This document shows, piece by piece, positions 9,881-22,080 of a stretch of DNA of 64,000 bases (position 1 is its first letter; the number at the start of each line of letters is the position of its first letter). The notes below the pieces were generated by a model. The model was given only the letters and a program-made list of their open reading frames with translations, was not told where the DNA came from and did not search any database. The translations under genes and the position numbers were made by a program. Origin of the DNA: Ananas comosus (lineage: Eukaryota; Streptophyta; Magnoliopsida; Poales; Bromeliaceae); the NCBI RefSeq assembly GCF_001540865.1, contig NC_033641.1, positions 4,398,073 to 4,462,072 on the forward strand, written 5' to 3'.

Positions 9881-12628
9881 TGTCACGCCCCCGATCGCAC
9901 TACCCGAAAACGGTACCCATTTGGTCCGTTTCGAGGGCGGCGTGCGTGATGCCGAACGGACGGAGTTTCCCCTGTCCGCCCAAGGCTAAGCAACAGATTG
10001 TGTACAACGAGTCCCCAGGAAAGCAACTTGCATTCATACACAATCAATAACGAAACGAGAGCACAAACAGTGCTACAACCAACTAGAGCAAGCGATACAA
10101 GTAAAGTCATACAAGTATACAAAAGAGAGAAACTTAACTATTTGAATCATCATTGTAACATTTAACCTTTTGCGATATCATTTAAACTTTAATCACTTAG
10201 TACAACTTGCATTCTTTCCCAAAATGAAAATACATCATGTACTCTCCAAAATCTCACCCTATACAACATCTACTCTCAAAGGTATAAAACAAAAGTACAG
10301 GGTGATGCTAATGCAAGTAGGTAGGGTAAGCTATCTACCAAAAGCTAGGGCGCTATACCCTTACCGCGATCCATCGATGAAGGCCCGCTGTCCTGTGTAC
10401 CTGTACCCCCAAAGCCACACAGGGGTGAGAACTACGAATAGTTCCCAGTGGGTTCGGCCGCCGACTCCGCCGATCTACCCACTAGGTCTCAAGTAGGCAT
10501 AGAGAGATATATATATATGCAATATATATAAAATTAAGCTGAACGGAAAGCAGGTATGTAAACAACTATATCAAGCTATGCCTCAATCTGAAATCATGAA
10601 TGCATGAACAATAAATAAAGCTGGGTAGGTAAGCAACTATAAACATCTATAACAGCTATCATAGTAAGCTATAGAAACATGCTACTGGGAAAGCAAAAAA
10701 GCTGACATGAACAATAAGTAGCTACTATGAACATCAACCATGCGTAAGAATCTATGGGTAACCCAATCTCCAAGTGAACGCAAGGTTCACAAGCAAGGCT
10801 CACATATCAACCTCCGAGGGATGCCTAGCTGGACGGTCCCCGAGAACGCTTGCGGATAACAAGCGGCTATCCGAGCAGCAAGCAGGGCTGCCTCTCTAGT
10901 GACCAAACTCCGGAGCGCACAACTTGAGGGGAGCGACCCCACCAAGCGCAGACAGGCAATGTGAGCAAGATCATCTCACGAACAACAACAACCCTTTGAG
11001 GGTAATATCATCATGAAAGCAAGGTATACATGTACCCAATCTCATAGTGTCTCAACTACACTAATGTTCTAATATCAAGATCATCAACAATCATATGTCA
11101 CTCGTTATAGTTTTCTAACTAGATGCCACTCGTCATTTAGACTCGTTTTTAACACTAGTTACATCATACTAGTTCTTTAGCAACATAAGCATTAATCATC
11201 TCATATAGGGTTAAATCTCATCATTAAACTCTATCATTTAATCCCATGCATACTAGTTTATAAATCATTCAATCAACTATATCTATAGCTACTAGCATGC
11301 AAATTAAAGCAACATCATAAATCTTTAACCCTATAAGAACATGCACGATATGCAACTTGATCATATTTAGACTTAGACATAGAAGGTAGCCCGATGACTT
11401 TGGGATGGCACTCCCCCACCTTAGGTAATGCCGCAAACACTCCGAAACGCGTTCTCGTGCTAGTCTTGTCGCCGTTTAATTTAAGTTGGGTTAGCTTTAA
11501 CCCTTTAGCGCATCAAATAGCGATATCTTCGTGCCCACTCGTCGGATCGACGAACCGTCTTCGCCTACGCGTTTATAAGCATAGAAATTAGGTTTCTAAC
11601 CCCTCAAAAGAGATCAAATCCTAACATTTGCAAAATCCCCAAAATTAAGCCCTAGGTTTAGCAACAATCGAGAAATCATGGTTTCAAGCTTCAAATTTGA
11701 GGTTGAACCTTCTCTTAAGCTCCAATGGTTTCCATTTGAACCATTCTTAAGTAACAAAACCCTTTTCAAAACCTAGGTTTAGCATCTATGAGGAAACCAT
11801 GGATGCTAGCCTCAATGTGAGCTAGACCCATCATCCCTAAGCTCATTAGGTTCCATTTGAACCAATAAAAGCAACAAAAACCCTCCAAACCCTAGAAATC
11901 CAAAACTAGGGTTAGAGCTTACCTCTAGGGTTTGCTCCAAAATGAACTTTAGCTCGATGGAGAGGAGGGAGAAGAGCTTCTTGATCTCCTTCTTAATCTT
12001 CTTCTTCCTTTCTTTCCTTCTCTTCCTCTTCTTTCTTCCTCTTTTCTTCTCTCCTTCTTTTCTCCTTAAACCGGTTAGAGAGAGAGAGAGCAATAGAGAG
12101 AGAGAGAGGCTGTGAGAATGAAAGAGGAGAGAGTTAAGAGTGAGAGGGATATAACCTCTATTGTAACAATATGCTAAAAAGCCCTCCTTTTATCAGATTT
12201 TGCAACTTAACACGCTGCTGCCGCGCCCTTGTACCGGTACACGGGTCCTTGTACCGGTACAAGGCCCTAAATCGAGCGCAAATCGAGCCTCGGGTTTGTC
12301 TGTTTCGCAGAGCTTGTACCGGTACAAGCCAGCCTTGTACCGGTACAGCGCCTGAAGCCGATAGCTACGCAGCCTGGCTGCGATGGTTGTACCGGTACAG
12401 CCATCACCCTTGTACCGGTACAGCAGCTCCAGAATGCTGATTTTTGATCTGTTTCGACTTCTTTTCGCGTCCAATAACGCTAAAACTATTCCAACACTTT
12501 TGGAACTCATTTTTTTACTCTTCCAAATTTGTTGGAATGCCGAATGGGACTTGTCCATATTGTTTAATCGCCTACTTTGGCCCATTTTGCCAAAGTTAGC
12601 CGTTTTCGTCGAATTTCGATATCTTACA
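9881..12628 (-). mobile_element. LTR B, inverted copy: 3' LTR of element 2 (about 2.75 kb)
   Basis: On the minus strand it runs from TGTAAGATATCG (at 12628) to GGGCGTGACA (ending at 9881), with proper TG..CA termini. It directly follows the polypurine tract and chromodomain end of element 2. Features in LTR order: TGTACCGGTACA cluster (12229-12425), GA/CT-rich leader (about 11960-12115), the CCCTAGAAAT..AGGGTT blocks, then a long variable part. There is no gene inside; the open frames are low complexity. Confidence 0.85.
12229..12425. repeat. TGTACCGGTACA palindrome cluster in inverted LTR B
   Basis: Six perfect TGTACCGGTACA palindromes (near 12231, 12250, 12315, 12335, 12388, 12411) occur within 200 bases. 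Their spacing differs from the forward copy, so the motif is kept while the sequence between copies drifts. Confidence 0.88.
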
Positions 12629-12641
12629 TTCTCCACCCCTT
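12629..12641 (-). promoter_or_regulatory. Polypurine tract of element 2
   Basis: On the minus strand AAGGGGTGGAGAA abuts the LTR start TGTAAG at 12628. It plays the same role and has the same neighbours as the tract at 6462-6474. Confidence 0.75.
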
Positions 12642-12698
12642 AAAAGGAGTTTCGTCCTCGAAACAACTCAACTCTTAAATCGAACTTAAACTCTTACC

Positions 12699-13331
12699 TC
12701 AATCCTCGAACAAGTGAGGATGATTCGCTATCATCTGGTCCTCGAGTTCCCAAGTGGCTTTGCGATCGTCGTGATTGCTCCACCGAACTTTAACATAGGG
12801 GATTTCTCGATTCCTTAGCTTACGCACCTCTCGAGCCAAAATCTCTACCGGAAACTCTTCATAACTCAAATCATCTTGAAGTTCCGGCGGCTCATATAGC
12901 ATCACATGCTCGGGGTCGTGAATATACTTGCGAAGATTGGAGACGTGGAACACATTGTGCACACCGGCAAGCTTCGGGGGCAATGCAAGTCGATACGCCA
13001 CCGCCCCAATTCGCTCCAAGATCTCGTAGGGGCCAATGTAACGAGGACTCAGCTTCCCTCGCACCCCAAATCGCTTCACGCTTCGCATCGGCGAAACCTT
13101 CAAGAATACGCGGTCACCTACCGCAAACTCCAAATCTTGCCGGCGTCTATCTGCATAGCTTTGCTGTCTCGACTGCGCCGTGAGCAATCTTTTGCGAGCA
13201 AGGCGGACTTTCTCTTCCGCTTCTCGCAACACATCCGGGCCGAACTCCGCACGCTCACCTACATCGCTCCAATGTATAGGAGATCGACATACCCGTCCAT
13301 AGAGGGCCTCAAACGGTGCATCTCACACTAG
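12699..13331 (-). pseudogene. Integrase C-terminus and chromodomain of element 2
   Basis: Minus-strand reading ends at the stop at 12699. The protein carries DRVFLKVSPMRSVKRFG, SPRYIGPYEILERIG, VFHVSNLRKYI and a chromodomain with REVRKLRNREIPYVKVRW. It is open over at least 177 residues and is the best-preserved pol segment of this element. It is about 90 percent alike by eye to 5860-6403. The upstream join to the integrase core is frameshifted near 13310. Confidence 0.85.
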
Positions 13332-14145
13332 CAAGGAAACTATTATTGTAAGGCGAATCGGCCATTCGTAGGTGGTCACACCAACTTCCTTGTATAGTCA
13401 ATGGACACATGCTCGCAGCATATCCTCCAGAGTTTGATATAAGTTCTCTCTGTTTGCCCATCGGTCTGAGATCCGAACGCGTGCTAAAGTCGAGCCGAGT
13501 GTGCCAAGGGCTTCCTGCAGGCTCTTCCAAAAATCGCGCCAACCTGAAACGGGGCGTCGACGAATCCGACACGATGATTTCGGCCCCCATGCAGTTCACT
13601 ATTCTCGTCAAGTATACCTGGCCACTAACTGTCCCCGACAGATGGTATTGGATCGGTAAGAAGTGAGCCGGACTTCGTCAATCGATGCCACAATTTACCC
13701 AAATGCCATTCGTGGCCGACCTTTTGAGCGGGTAAGCCGACCACGAAGTCCATGCGATATATCCTCCCATTTCAAACGGGCGAAAAAATTTTGGTTTTTA
13801 AGGGCCTTTTTTGTAGCTTCCCGCTAGAAAATCGCATGCTCGGCCTTCACTTGGGTGGCCATGACTAGATTTTGCCCACAAGCGTCCGATGTCGGCTTCT
13901 TCCCGGCCACCATGTAGTGGCATTTTTAGGCCTTGGTACATCTTGTGCGCCGTGGACCAGATATGGTGGGACAATGCGACTCTTGTAGTATAAGCTGCGA
14001 AGCCTCTCATTGAGCGGCTACACACTCCGGTTCCCGCAAACCGAGGTACCATCGGCGTCTACATGAACTCGCCGCCACGCCTTCCGCGGAGTGTTTCGCC
14101 TACCTTTTGGAGTTTCTGGTAACCGTCCGCCAAGTTTACAGATCT
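13332..14145 (-). pseudogene. Integrase core and zinc finger of element 2, heavily degraded
   Basis: Short blocks in changing frames are recognisable on the minus strand: GSWCDHLRMAD..YNN (near 13360), RLDFSTR and LRPMGKQ (near 13470), KMYQGLKMP (near 13920) and a histidine/cysteine region. Indels occur every few tens of bases, and AT-rich runs near 13785-13815 look like sequence error. No usable reading frame remains. Confidence 0.65.
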
Positions 14146-14563
14146 TTAATCCTCTCCAACAGGCATGGATTGGACAACGAGTGCCATCAACTGAGTCGGG
14201 ACCTCGGGAGCAACCACTTCAAGGTCCAATCGCTCCATATCCAGCCCTAGGGGTTTTTGCTGGGTAACATTGAAAGCGAGGTTCTTCGCCGTCTTCCTAC
14301 TCAGCGCATCCGCGAACACATTAGCTTTCCCGGGGTGGTATAGGATATCAACATCATAATCTTTAAGCAGTTCCAACCACCGCCGCTGTCGCATATTGAG
14401 CTCTTTCTGTGTGAACAGATACTTCAAGCTTTTATGGTCGGTGTAGATCTCGCAATGAGCACCATATAAATAATGTCTCCAAAGCTTCAAGGCAAAGATC
14501 ACCGCCGCCAACTCTAGATCATGAATGGGGTAATTCTTTTCGTAGCTCTTAAGCTGACGGGAT
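14146..14563 (-). pseudogene. RNase H region of element 2, truncated by an LTR
   Basis: The minus-strand frame encodes [52 protein letters not shown] and DALSRK. This is the same domain as 4584-4860 but without the small deletion. It stops abruptly at 14563/14564, where a plus-strand LTR (family C) begins exactly at its TGTAGC terminus. RT, protease and gag of this element are therefore absent or displaced. Confidence 0.8.
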
Positions 14564-15389
14564 TGTAGCACACTGGACCTTTGCAAATTGCGAGGTTCGA
14601 GTGTTTGGATGTATTTCGAGCTTTTCCACACTTGGTGGAGGGTTGTAAAATGTTTTCCGACCCGAAAAGTTCGAAAACTGGAATTCTGGACTAGACCTGA
14701 GAGTTTTTACTCTCGGGGACCGGTCCCTGGAAGGAGAGACCGGTCCCGCAGTGAGCAGTGCAGCGGCAACCCTGAGGCAACCAGTCCCTGGCGGGCGAGA
14801 CCGGTTCCCGAACGCGTCTTCGCAGGGAGAGACCGGTCCCGCGCAGGGAGAGACCGGTTCCCGAATGTTGGTTTTTCGGGTTCGCAGCGAGAGACCGGTC
14901 CCTACTGGGGAGAGACCGGTCCCTCTGGGCGAAAACTGCCCAGACCGAGCTGATGCAATATTGGATTTTTGGGGGGCCTAGCTGGATTTTGTTACAATAG
15001 AGGGTCTATATGACCCCTCCACCCTCTCTTCTCCTCATTTCTCTTCTCTCAACTCTCTCCACACCTTTGATAGAGAAGAAGAAGAAGAAGGAGAAGGAGA
15101 AGAAGGAAGGGGGGAGAAGAAGCTTGGAGCTACTAGTGGACTTGGGGCATCTTCCTCACCTTCTCATCCTCCTTGGTGCTTGAAGGCTTGGACTTGGAGC
15201 TTGCAAAGAGGGAGATCTTCACCCTTGGAGCTTGGATTGAAGCTTCTACGAAGGTTTGTTGCTCATTCCCTTCCTCTAGACCTTGATTTGAGGATTTTTA
15301 GTAGATGGAACCCTAGAAATGAGATTTAGGGTTGATTTTGGGGCTTTTTGATCTAGGGCTTTTGAGGCTAGATTGATTAAAGGAAGTGA
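14564..15389 (+). mobile_element. LTR C, forward fragment inserted in element 2 pol
   Basis: Starts TGTAGCACACTGGACC and matches the inverted LTR C of element 3 (20752 leftwards): GGAATTCTGGACTAGAC, ACCGGT palindromes, GGATTTTTGGGGGGCC, the AGGGTCTATATGACCC box and the GAAGAAGAAG leader. Homology fades near 15389 after GGGCTTTTGAGGCTAGAT. AGGGTCTATATGACCC (about 15001-15016) is a plausible TATA region. Confidence 0.75.
14716..14932. repeat. ACCGGT palindrome cluster in LTR C
   Basis: At least seven GGGACCGGTCCC/GAGACCGGTCCC-like sites occur in 215 bases (near 14718, 14740, 14800, 14832, 14855, 14896, 14917). The inverted copy at 20385-20600 keeps the arrangement in a corrupted form. Confidence 0.8.
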
Positions 15390-16367
15390 AATCGGTTGTA
15401 ACTGGCTGACGAAGATACGCCAACCGTCGCTTTCACGCATCATGTGACCTATCAATAGGTTTATAATACAACCAAATGTTAGCATCAAACTCCATCTATT
15501 TGCAAATAGCTTTTGAGCCCAGATGTGCTACTGATGGCAATAAATCCACCATAAAGCTAGGATTCAAGCATCAAACCTTTTATTGTATGCTAGAAATACC
15601 TCTAACCCATTCTTAGAAGTTCAACAAGCCCAAACGATAGAAAGCTACCCATTGTTGAGCATCAAAAGCTACTTAGAGCTTGCTCCCAGTGGCCTAAAGA
15701 GGAAGAAGAAAGAAGATGAACCCACCTTTTTTCCCCCCCCTCAAGCTTTCTCCTCCACTCCACCTTCTTGCTCCACTTGTTTGAGAGGAAAAAGAGAGAA
15801 GTTTTAGAGAGAGAGAGGGAGGGCTATCGGTTGGGAAAATTGACGAAAGGGATGAGAGCATCCCCTCTCTTTTCCTAACAAGTCATGTAAGTCAAATAAC
15901 AATAAGCCCCTCAAGCTCTTAGCCTCCTCCAAAACGAGCCCAAAATGGGCATTTTCGCGGCTCGTGGGAACGGCGGTCCTTGCGTGAGAGACGTCCCATG
16001 AGAGACCGGTCCTTGGACTGAGAGACGGTCCCTGAAGCGTCCAGAAAGCCTCAGGACTTACCAAATTTTCAAGCATTTTCCCACCGTTTTCGTCCGTTTC
16101 GCTCGTTGAACCCCCGATTACACGTTTCAATCAAACCGAGACTCTTCAACCATGTTTCCAAACAATGTTTTCAACATCTTTTCATCCACGCTAATGCGGA
16201 TTTACTCACGGCCAACATGGCCTTTCGGCTCCGTTTTAGCACCTACAGCACCAGCGAAGCGCCGAATGCTTCCGAACTTCACCTGAAACTTCATCGGAAC
16301 CTTTCAAATGCTTCCAAAACCAAATGTACACGTAACTTCAATGATTTTAGAAGCGCGATACCTTACA
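15390..16367 (-). mobile_element. LTR D, inverted fragment
   Basis: On the minus strand it starts TGTAAGGTATCGCGC at 16367 and matches 6768-7300 closely: CGGAGCCGAAAGGCCATG, the CATTAGCGTGGATGAAAAGATG block, CGAGCGAAAACGG. It includes a weak ACCGGT cluster (15990-16035) and a CT/GA-rich leader (15700-15830). Its outer end is replaced by LTR C near 15390. Confidence 0.7.
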
Positions 16368-16950
16368 GCCGCGATGGATCGCGACAGAGCGAGAAGCTGG
16401 TGAAGCGACGGTTTGCATGGCTATTCGACCGTTGTACGAGGAGAATTGACCGAGCGTTCAATCCTCGAGGAGTTGGCGGTTGTGGCGGGAGTTCGCCTGA
16501 TACAACGTGTTTCCCGCAAGAGTACCGGGTATCGCCGCAGCCGGGAGATCGGAGTTCATGAATGACTTGGTCCGCGGCACTGCCGCGCCGATTCCTAGGC
16601 CGGGCGGCCGATCGCATGGGGCGCCCGGCGAAGCTAAGGGAGTTGAAGAATCAATTGCAGGATCTTCTCGACGAAGGAATTCATAGCCGAGCGTTTCGGC
16701 GTCTGGGTGTCCCCGGTATTATTTGTGCGCAAAAGATGGAACTTTCGACCGATGCGTGGATTAACCGACCGAGTGACACAAGGCTCACGTAAGAACAATC
16801 CGCTCCCCGTATGATACTTATTGTCAGTTTGCAGGGGTCGGAGTTATATCGAAGATTGACCTTCACTCCGCATCACCCCAGTAAAATCAAGCCGAAGACT
16901 GTCAGAAGACGGTTTCGCCACGCGTTATGGACCACTAACGAAGTTCACGA

Positions 16951-17043
<93 letters not shown>

Positions 17044-18070
17044 GGGGGGGGGGGGGGAGGCGGCGGGGGGGGGGGGGGGGGTGACGCCGTTGGGCTCACA
17101 AAAATGGCCGGCACCGCGTTCATGCGAGCTTGATGAACCGATGTGTTCCAAGGAGTGCCATGGACCGATTTGTCGTAGTCTTCAATAGACGAAATTTTGG
17201 TATAATTCGCGTAGCGACGAGGAGCACCGGAGCATTATTGCGCACGGTACTCTCGATTCTTCAGGTGAAAAGTTATACTCTAAGCGAAGAAATCGGATTT
17301 GCTAGCTCAGAGGTTGGGCAATTTCTCAGAGGCATGTGTATTGATCCGAGGGTGTGTTTCTGTTCAACCGAGGAAAGTGGAAGCTATTGAGGAATGAGCC
17401 GCCTGGCCCGGAAATGTTACTCTGAGCGTGTTTTGTGGCTAGCATTTATCGACGGTTGTTGAGGATTCTCGAAAGATTGGACTCCACTTACGCCGATGAC
17501 GCAAAAAGGCACCAAAGTTTGTTTGGAGCGAACGGTGCGACTCGAAGTTTAAAAGAGGAAGCAAAGGTTAACTTCGATCCGCGGTACCTCGCCTTACCGT
17601 GCAAGGGCAGACTACGTCCCTTACTGATCTTCTTATCTGGGCTTGGGGTTGTGTTGATGCACGCGGCGGGAAGGTTATCGCTCATGCATCCCGTAAGCTT
17701 AGAGCATACGAAAAGAATTACCGGCCAACTTCATGATCTAGAGTTGGCGGCGGTGATCTTTTTGGCCTGAAGCTTTTGGAGAACATTATTTATATGGTGC
17801 TCATTGCGAGATCTACACCGACCATAAAAGCTTCGGAAGATCTGTTCACCAGAAAGAGCTCATATGCGACAGGCGGCGGTGGTTGTAAACTGCTTAAAGA
17901 TTTATGATGTTGATATCACTATACCACCCGGGAAAGTCTAATCTGGTTGCAGAACCCTGAGTAAGAGCGCCGAAGAACCCGCTTTCGATGTTACCCCGGG
18001 CAGCAAAAACCCTTGGGCTGGATATTGGGCGATTGGACCTTGAAGCTGGTTGCTCACCGAGGTCCCCGAG
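16368..18070 (+). pseudogene. Degraded plus-strand pol fragment (protease end to RNase H)
   Basis: Aligned by eye with element 1, this follows 3440-4860: the protease-RT linker (16380-16560), LRELKNQLQDLL (near 16640), the RT palm region around the poly-G run, MDRFVVVFNRR (the damaged FIDD box, near 17160), the LAGYYRRF equivalent (near 17430) and RNase H blocks (17740-17990). Frame changes occur every 20-60 bases. Element 3's LTR follows at 18071. Confidence 0.7.
16953..17081. repeat. 129-base poly-G run
   Basis: Almost pure G with three A and two C interruptions, placed inside the RT stretch. The flanks align with the element 1 bases around 3985-4000 with little lost, so the run is an insertion. 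Such a G homopolymer is not expected in plant DNA and is most likely an assembly or sequencing artefact. Any glycine-rich or proline-rich frame through it is meaningless. Confidence 0.9.
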
Positions 18071-20752
18071 CCCGGGACCGGCGGAGGCCCTCCCGGTAAC
18101 GTGGCCCAGACCCGCCATTTCTAGCCGCACACATAAAGGCGTCTAGATAAAAGCGGAATAAAAGCAAGAGATGAAACAATTAAAAGAAGTGACGTAAGCT
18201 ACACTAATGATATCAAGTGGAGTAAAGTTCTACAGCCTACACCAATAGTAATAGAACGTAAACATACAAAAAAGGTAAACATAAAGATATACAGAATCAG
18301 TCTTAGTACAAATGTGGTCACTCACACACCTGGTACTCAACCTCTCCAAAAAAAACACAACGAGAGGTAGACGACCTAGCGAATCGTCCTCAAGGAAGGC
18401 TAGCTTCGCCTCCATCCGCGATCCCTAGCCCTCACCCTGAGTCGGAAGGCTCGAACATCGAGAAACAAGAGGGCGTGAGAACTATAATTTATAGTTCCGC
18501 AGTGGCAACTTCCTGACCTAAGCTCCTGCGCCCACTAGGCCCCAAAAACAAGGGTAAGGTAATCTAATACATAAGCAATAAAAAGGAGTATGTAAGTGAC
18601 GTGAAAGAGAATGCATAAGTGATGCTATAGCTACTATATTCCTTATAAGCCGACTGTCAAGGATGTGTACACTACTTTTATCATAAGGAAAGTACCAATG
18701 CAATAGTTTCGTTACACCTTTATTAGCACGACATGAGTATAAGCTCTATTGTGGCACACCAAGTATGCTGTGATGAATAGGTAACTGTAAAGATATATCT
18801 ACATTGTCTCAACGCCTATGATATATGCATGTAAGATGTAATCCAACTACTAAGCCTATCTTAGTAGTGATTGTTCATTCTCAAGCCGGTCGATTTTATT
18901 TCCAATTAGGTGACGCTACCCCAAGATAAGTCGCAGCTGTGCCGGCCTTAAGGCTGTGTAGCCCGGACATTCCTAACTCATGGAATGTGTCTGTCCCAAC
19001 TCGACACCGTAGGTCCTCAATAGCAGAGCGAAACGACAAGTCGCATAGGCCAACCCTGGAGTGCGGCTTGTGGGGAGCCAGACCCTCAGCAAGCATGTTG
19101 CGAATGAGCGACAATGGCAAAAAACAAGCAAGGTCACTGTCTCAACCTACCCCGAATCCTCAATGTGCTCTAACCATGGTGTACGTCACTATGTAATCCC
19201 GAAGATCTAGTTTTAAAAGTCATACATGTGAAGTCCCAACAACAACTTTGCTTATGTGTCTCTTTATGACACTTAAGCTCCACAACTAATCATGTTCCAA
19301 TTAAGACATAACATTCAATGCCTAGTATGCCCCCGGGCCCAATCCTGCTTCATGACATTGCCAACGAATGCTCACATATCATCTAAGTCCCTAAGTCTCT
19401 AAGCTTCAAAAATCCCTAAAATGTACATCTGGTATAAGTGGTTGAAATGGCATGAAAGCAAGGTTTTTTCATAATAGGGATCTATAATTCAAGTCTCACT
19501 AGAATGACATAGGCATCAGTGCATGCTCTACTACTATATAAGGTCCCAAAATTTACCTACACAATAACCATGCATGTGATAGCATTCACATTCAATAATT
19601 AAATACATTGAACATGAAATATGTCAAGAATTTCAACTTTAGCGAAACCTTTAACACCAAATATGAGCATTTATCATATGTTGCTAGGACCAAAACCCAC
19701 CGAATCCGTCGCGTGCTCCTACAATTGTGCGAACGGTAGTGTCGCACGAATGAGCCTCAGATACCCTAAAAGTGATCAGCGAAGAATACGAGAGTATTAC
19801 GACCTATCCATGAGATCAAACACTCATCTAGAACAAAATAAGGCCAAAATTCACAACTCAAAGAAGAAGAATCTTTCTAACTCCAAAAGAGAGCTAGAGT
19901 CTCCAATCCAAGCTTCAATAGAAAGTTCTAAATCCATTCATCTAGCCATCAAAAGCCCTAGTATCAAAAGCCCCAAATCAACCCTAAATCTCATTTCTAG
20001 GGTTCCATCTACTAAAAATCCTCAAATCAAGGTCTAGAGGAAAGGGAATGAGCAACAAACTTCGTAAGAAGCTTCAATCCAAGCTCAAAGGGTGAAGATT
20101 CCCTCTTGCAAGCCCAAGTCAGCTCAGCACAAGAGAGGATGAGAGTGAGGAAGATGCCCCAAGTCGCACTAGTAGCCCCAAGCTCTTCTCCCTCATTCCT
20201 TCTTCTCCTCTCCTTCTTCTTCTTTCTTCTCTAATTCAAAGGTGTGGAGAGAGTGAGAGAAGAGAATGAGGAGAAGAGAGGGTGGAGGGTCATATAGACC
20301 CTCTATGTAAGCAAAATACAGCTAGGCCCCCAAAAATCCAATATTGGGGCATCAGCTCGGTCTGGCAGTTTTCGCCACCAAGAGGGACCGTCTCTCCCCA
20401 CAGGAGACCGTCTCGTCGCTCGAACGAGCCGAAAACGCAAATTCGCGAACCGGTCTCTCCGCTGCGTGGGACCGGTCTCCTCCTGCGAGAGACGCTTCGG
20501 GAACACCATGTGTCTTGCCCGCCAGGCCGTGCCTCAAGGGTGACCGCTGCATCTGCTCACGGCGGGCACGGTCTCTCCTTCCAGGGACCGGTCCCAGAGT
20601 AAACACAACTCTCAGTCTAGTCCAGAATTCCAATTTTCGAACTTTCGGGTCGCGAAAACATGTTTACAAACGCCTCACCAAGTGTGGAAAAGCTCGAAAA
20701 TTACATCCAACACTCGAACCCACAATATTGCAAAAGGTCCAGTGTGCTAGCA
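18071..20752 (-). mobile_element. LTR C, inverted: 3' LTR of element 3
   Basis: Minus-strand orientation, from about 20752 (a corrupted TGTAGCACACTGGACC) to CGGTCCCGGG at 18071. The final GCGTGACA is missing. It matches 26264-28190 throughout in the same order (CGTCTAGA..AAGCGG, GATATCA, AACTATAAT..TATAGTTC, TGATTGTTCATTCTC, GGAATGTGTCTGTCCCA) with very frequent one-base indels. The inner end also matches LTR C at 14564-15389. ACCGGT sites lie at 20385-20600. Confidence 0.8.
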
Positions 20753-22080
20753 TTCACGACCCTCCTAAAAGGAGTTTCGTCCGTCGAAACTCGAAATGAC
20801 TAACAAAAAATTACCTCAAGCATCCGTGCTGAAAAAGAATGCGGATAGCGCTCTCGCATGCGCTCTCTCTAACTCCGCAATGCCTCGCGCTCGAAGTCGT
20901 GGTTTCCAAGCACCTTCAACGATGGAATCTCGTTCGCCAGTCTTTTCCCCATCGCGATTCAACAAATCCTCAGGGTTGCTCTTCAAGCTCAAATCATCCC
21001 TCAGCTCCAAAGGCGTAGCGTCAAACATGAGCGGGTCGGGATGTTACTTCTTCCGAAGGACCGGAATACATGGAGATACGTTGGTGTAACACGCCGATAG
21101 GTTCGGTGGTAGAGCAAGTCCTATACGCTAGACCGGCCTACCCGTTCCAAAACCCGTCTCAAACGTCCATGAAAAAATCGGGGCTTCAACTTGCACCCGG
21201 ATTTCACACAATCGTCTAATTCCTCGAGTCGGCGGACTTTCAAGAAGACGTGATCTCCAATCTGAAACTCCAAGTCTCGTCGCCGCCTGTCAAGCATAAC
21301 TCCTCTGCCTACTCGGCCGTCAACAATCGCTCCCAAAGAGCAACTACGAACCTTGTCCTCCGCTCTCCCTCGGAGCACATCATGGGCCTAAAGCCAATCT
21401 CTCACCCCGACAACTTCCACTCGCAATGAACTGGCGATCTACACTTCCGTCCATAGAGTGCCTCGCAACGGTGCCATCTTGATGCTTGCTTGATAACTGT
21501 TGTTATAACAAACTTGCCATGGTAGGATGCCTGCGAACATCCTCCCTGGAAAGTCGATCACGCAGATCTCGAAGCATATCCTCGCGAGATGTCTGTATAG
21601 TACGGCTCCGACTGCCCGTCACTCCGGGGTGGAACAGCAGTAGCTGAAATCCAAGCGCACGTAAAAAAAAAAAAAAAAACAAGCATGGTAAACTTCTTCA
21701 AAATGGGGAATACAAACGGGTGTCTCGATCCGAAACAATGGAGTAGGCACTCCCGTGAAGTCGCACAATCTCATCAAGGTTACACTTGTGCGAGCAATTC
21801 TCATCCGGTCCAAGTAGTATGAAGGCACGAAAGTGCGCCGACTTCGTCAAACGCTACCGCACGATCACAGCCAAATAGCACCATGCCCGCCTAGGAACGT
21901 GGCATTCCTGTCACTAGAAGCCATGGTGATCTTCACTCGCCATTTCCAACACTGGAATAGGCAAACTCTGAAGACTTCCCCGCGGGAACTCGTGCTCCAC
22001 TGCCTCACTTGTTGGCAAGTCAAACATCTAGCCAACGAACATCACCAACGTCCATTTTCATCCGCCGCGGGCCACCAATA
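20753..22080 (-). pseudogene. Integrase and chromodomain region of element 3, corrupted
   Basis: The polypurine/TTTCG block (20764-20790) is followed by the integrase C-terminal domain. The clearest stretch, 21121-21378 on the minus strand, encodes DRRRRDLEFQIGDHVFLKV and LERVG, equivalent to element 1 at 5945-6100. Catalytic-core remnants lie at 21450-22050, broken by many indels and a 17-base A run at 21663-21679. Confidence 0.65.

Noticed and set aside
14146..14631. Continuous frame joining LTR C sequence to RNase H
   Set aside because: The first part is non-coding LTR; the fusion arises by chance at the insertion junction at 14564.
16811..17188. Glycine-rich protein frame (and proline-rich frames on the other strand)
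   Set aside because: Produced entirely by the 129-base poly-G run inside a decayed RT gene.
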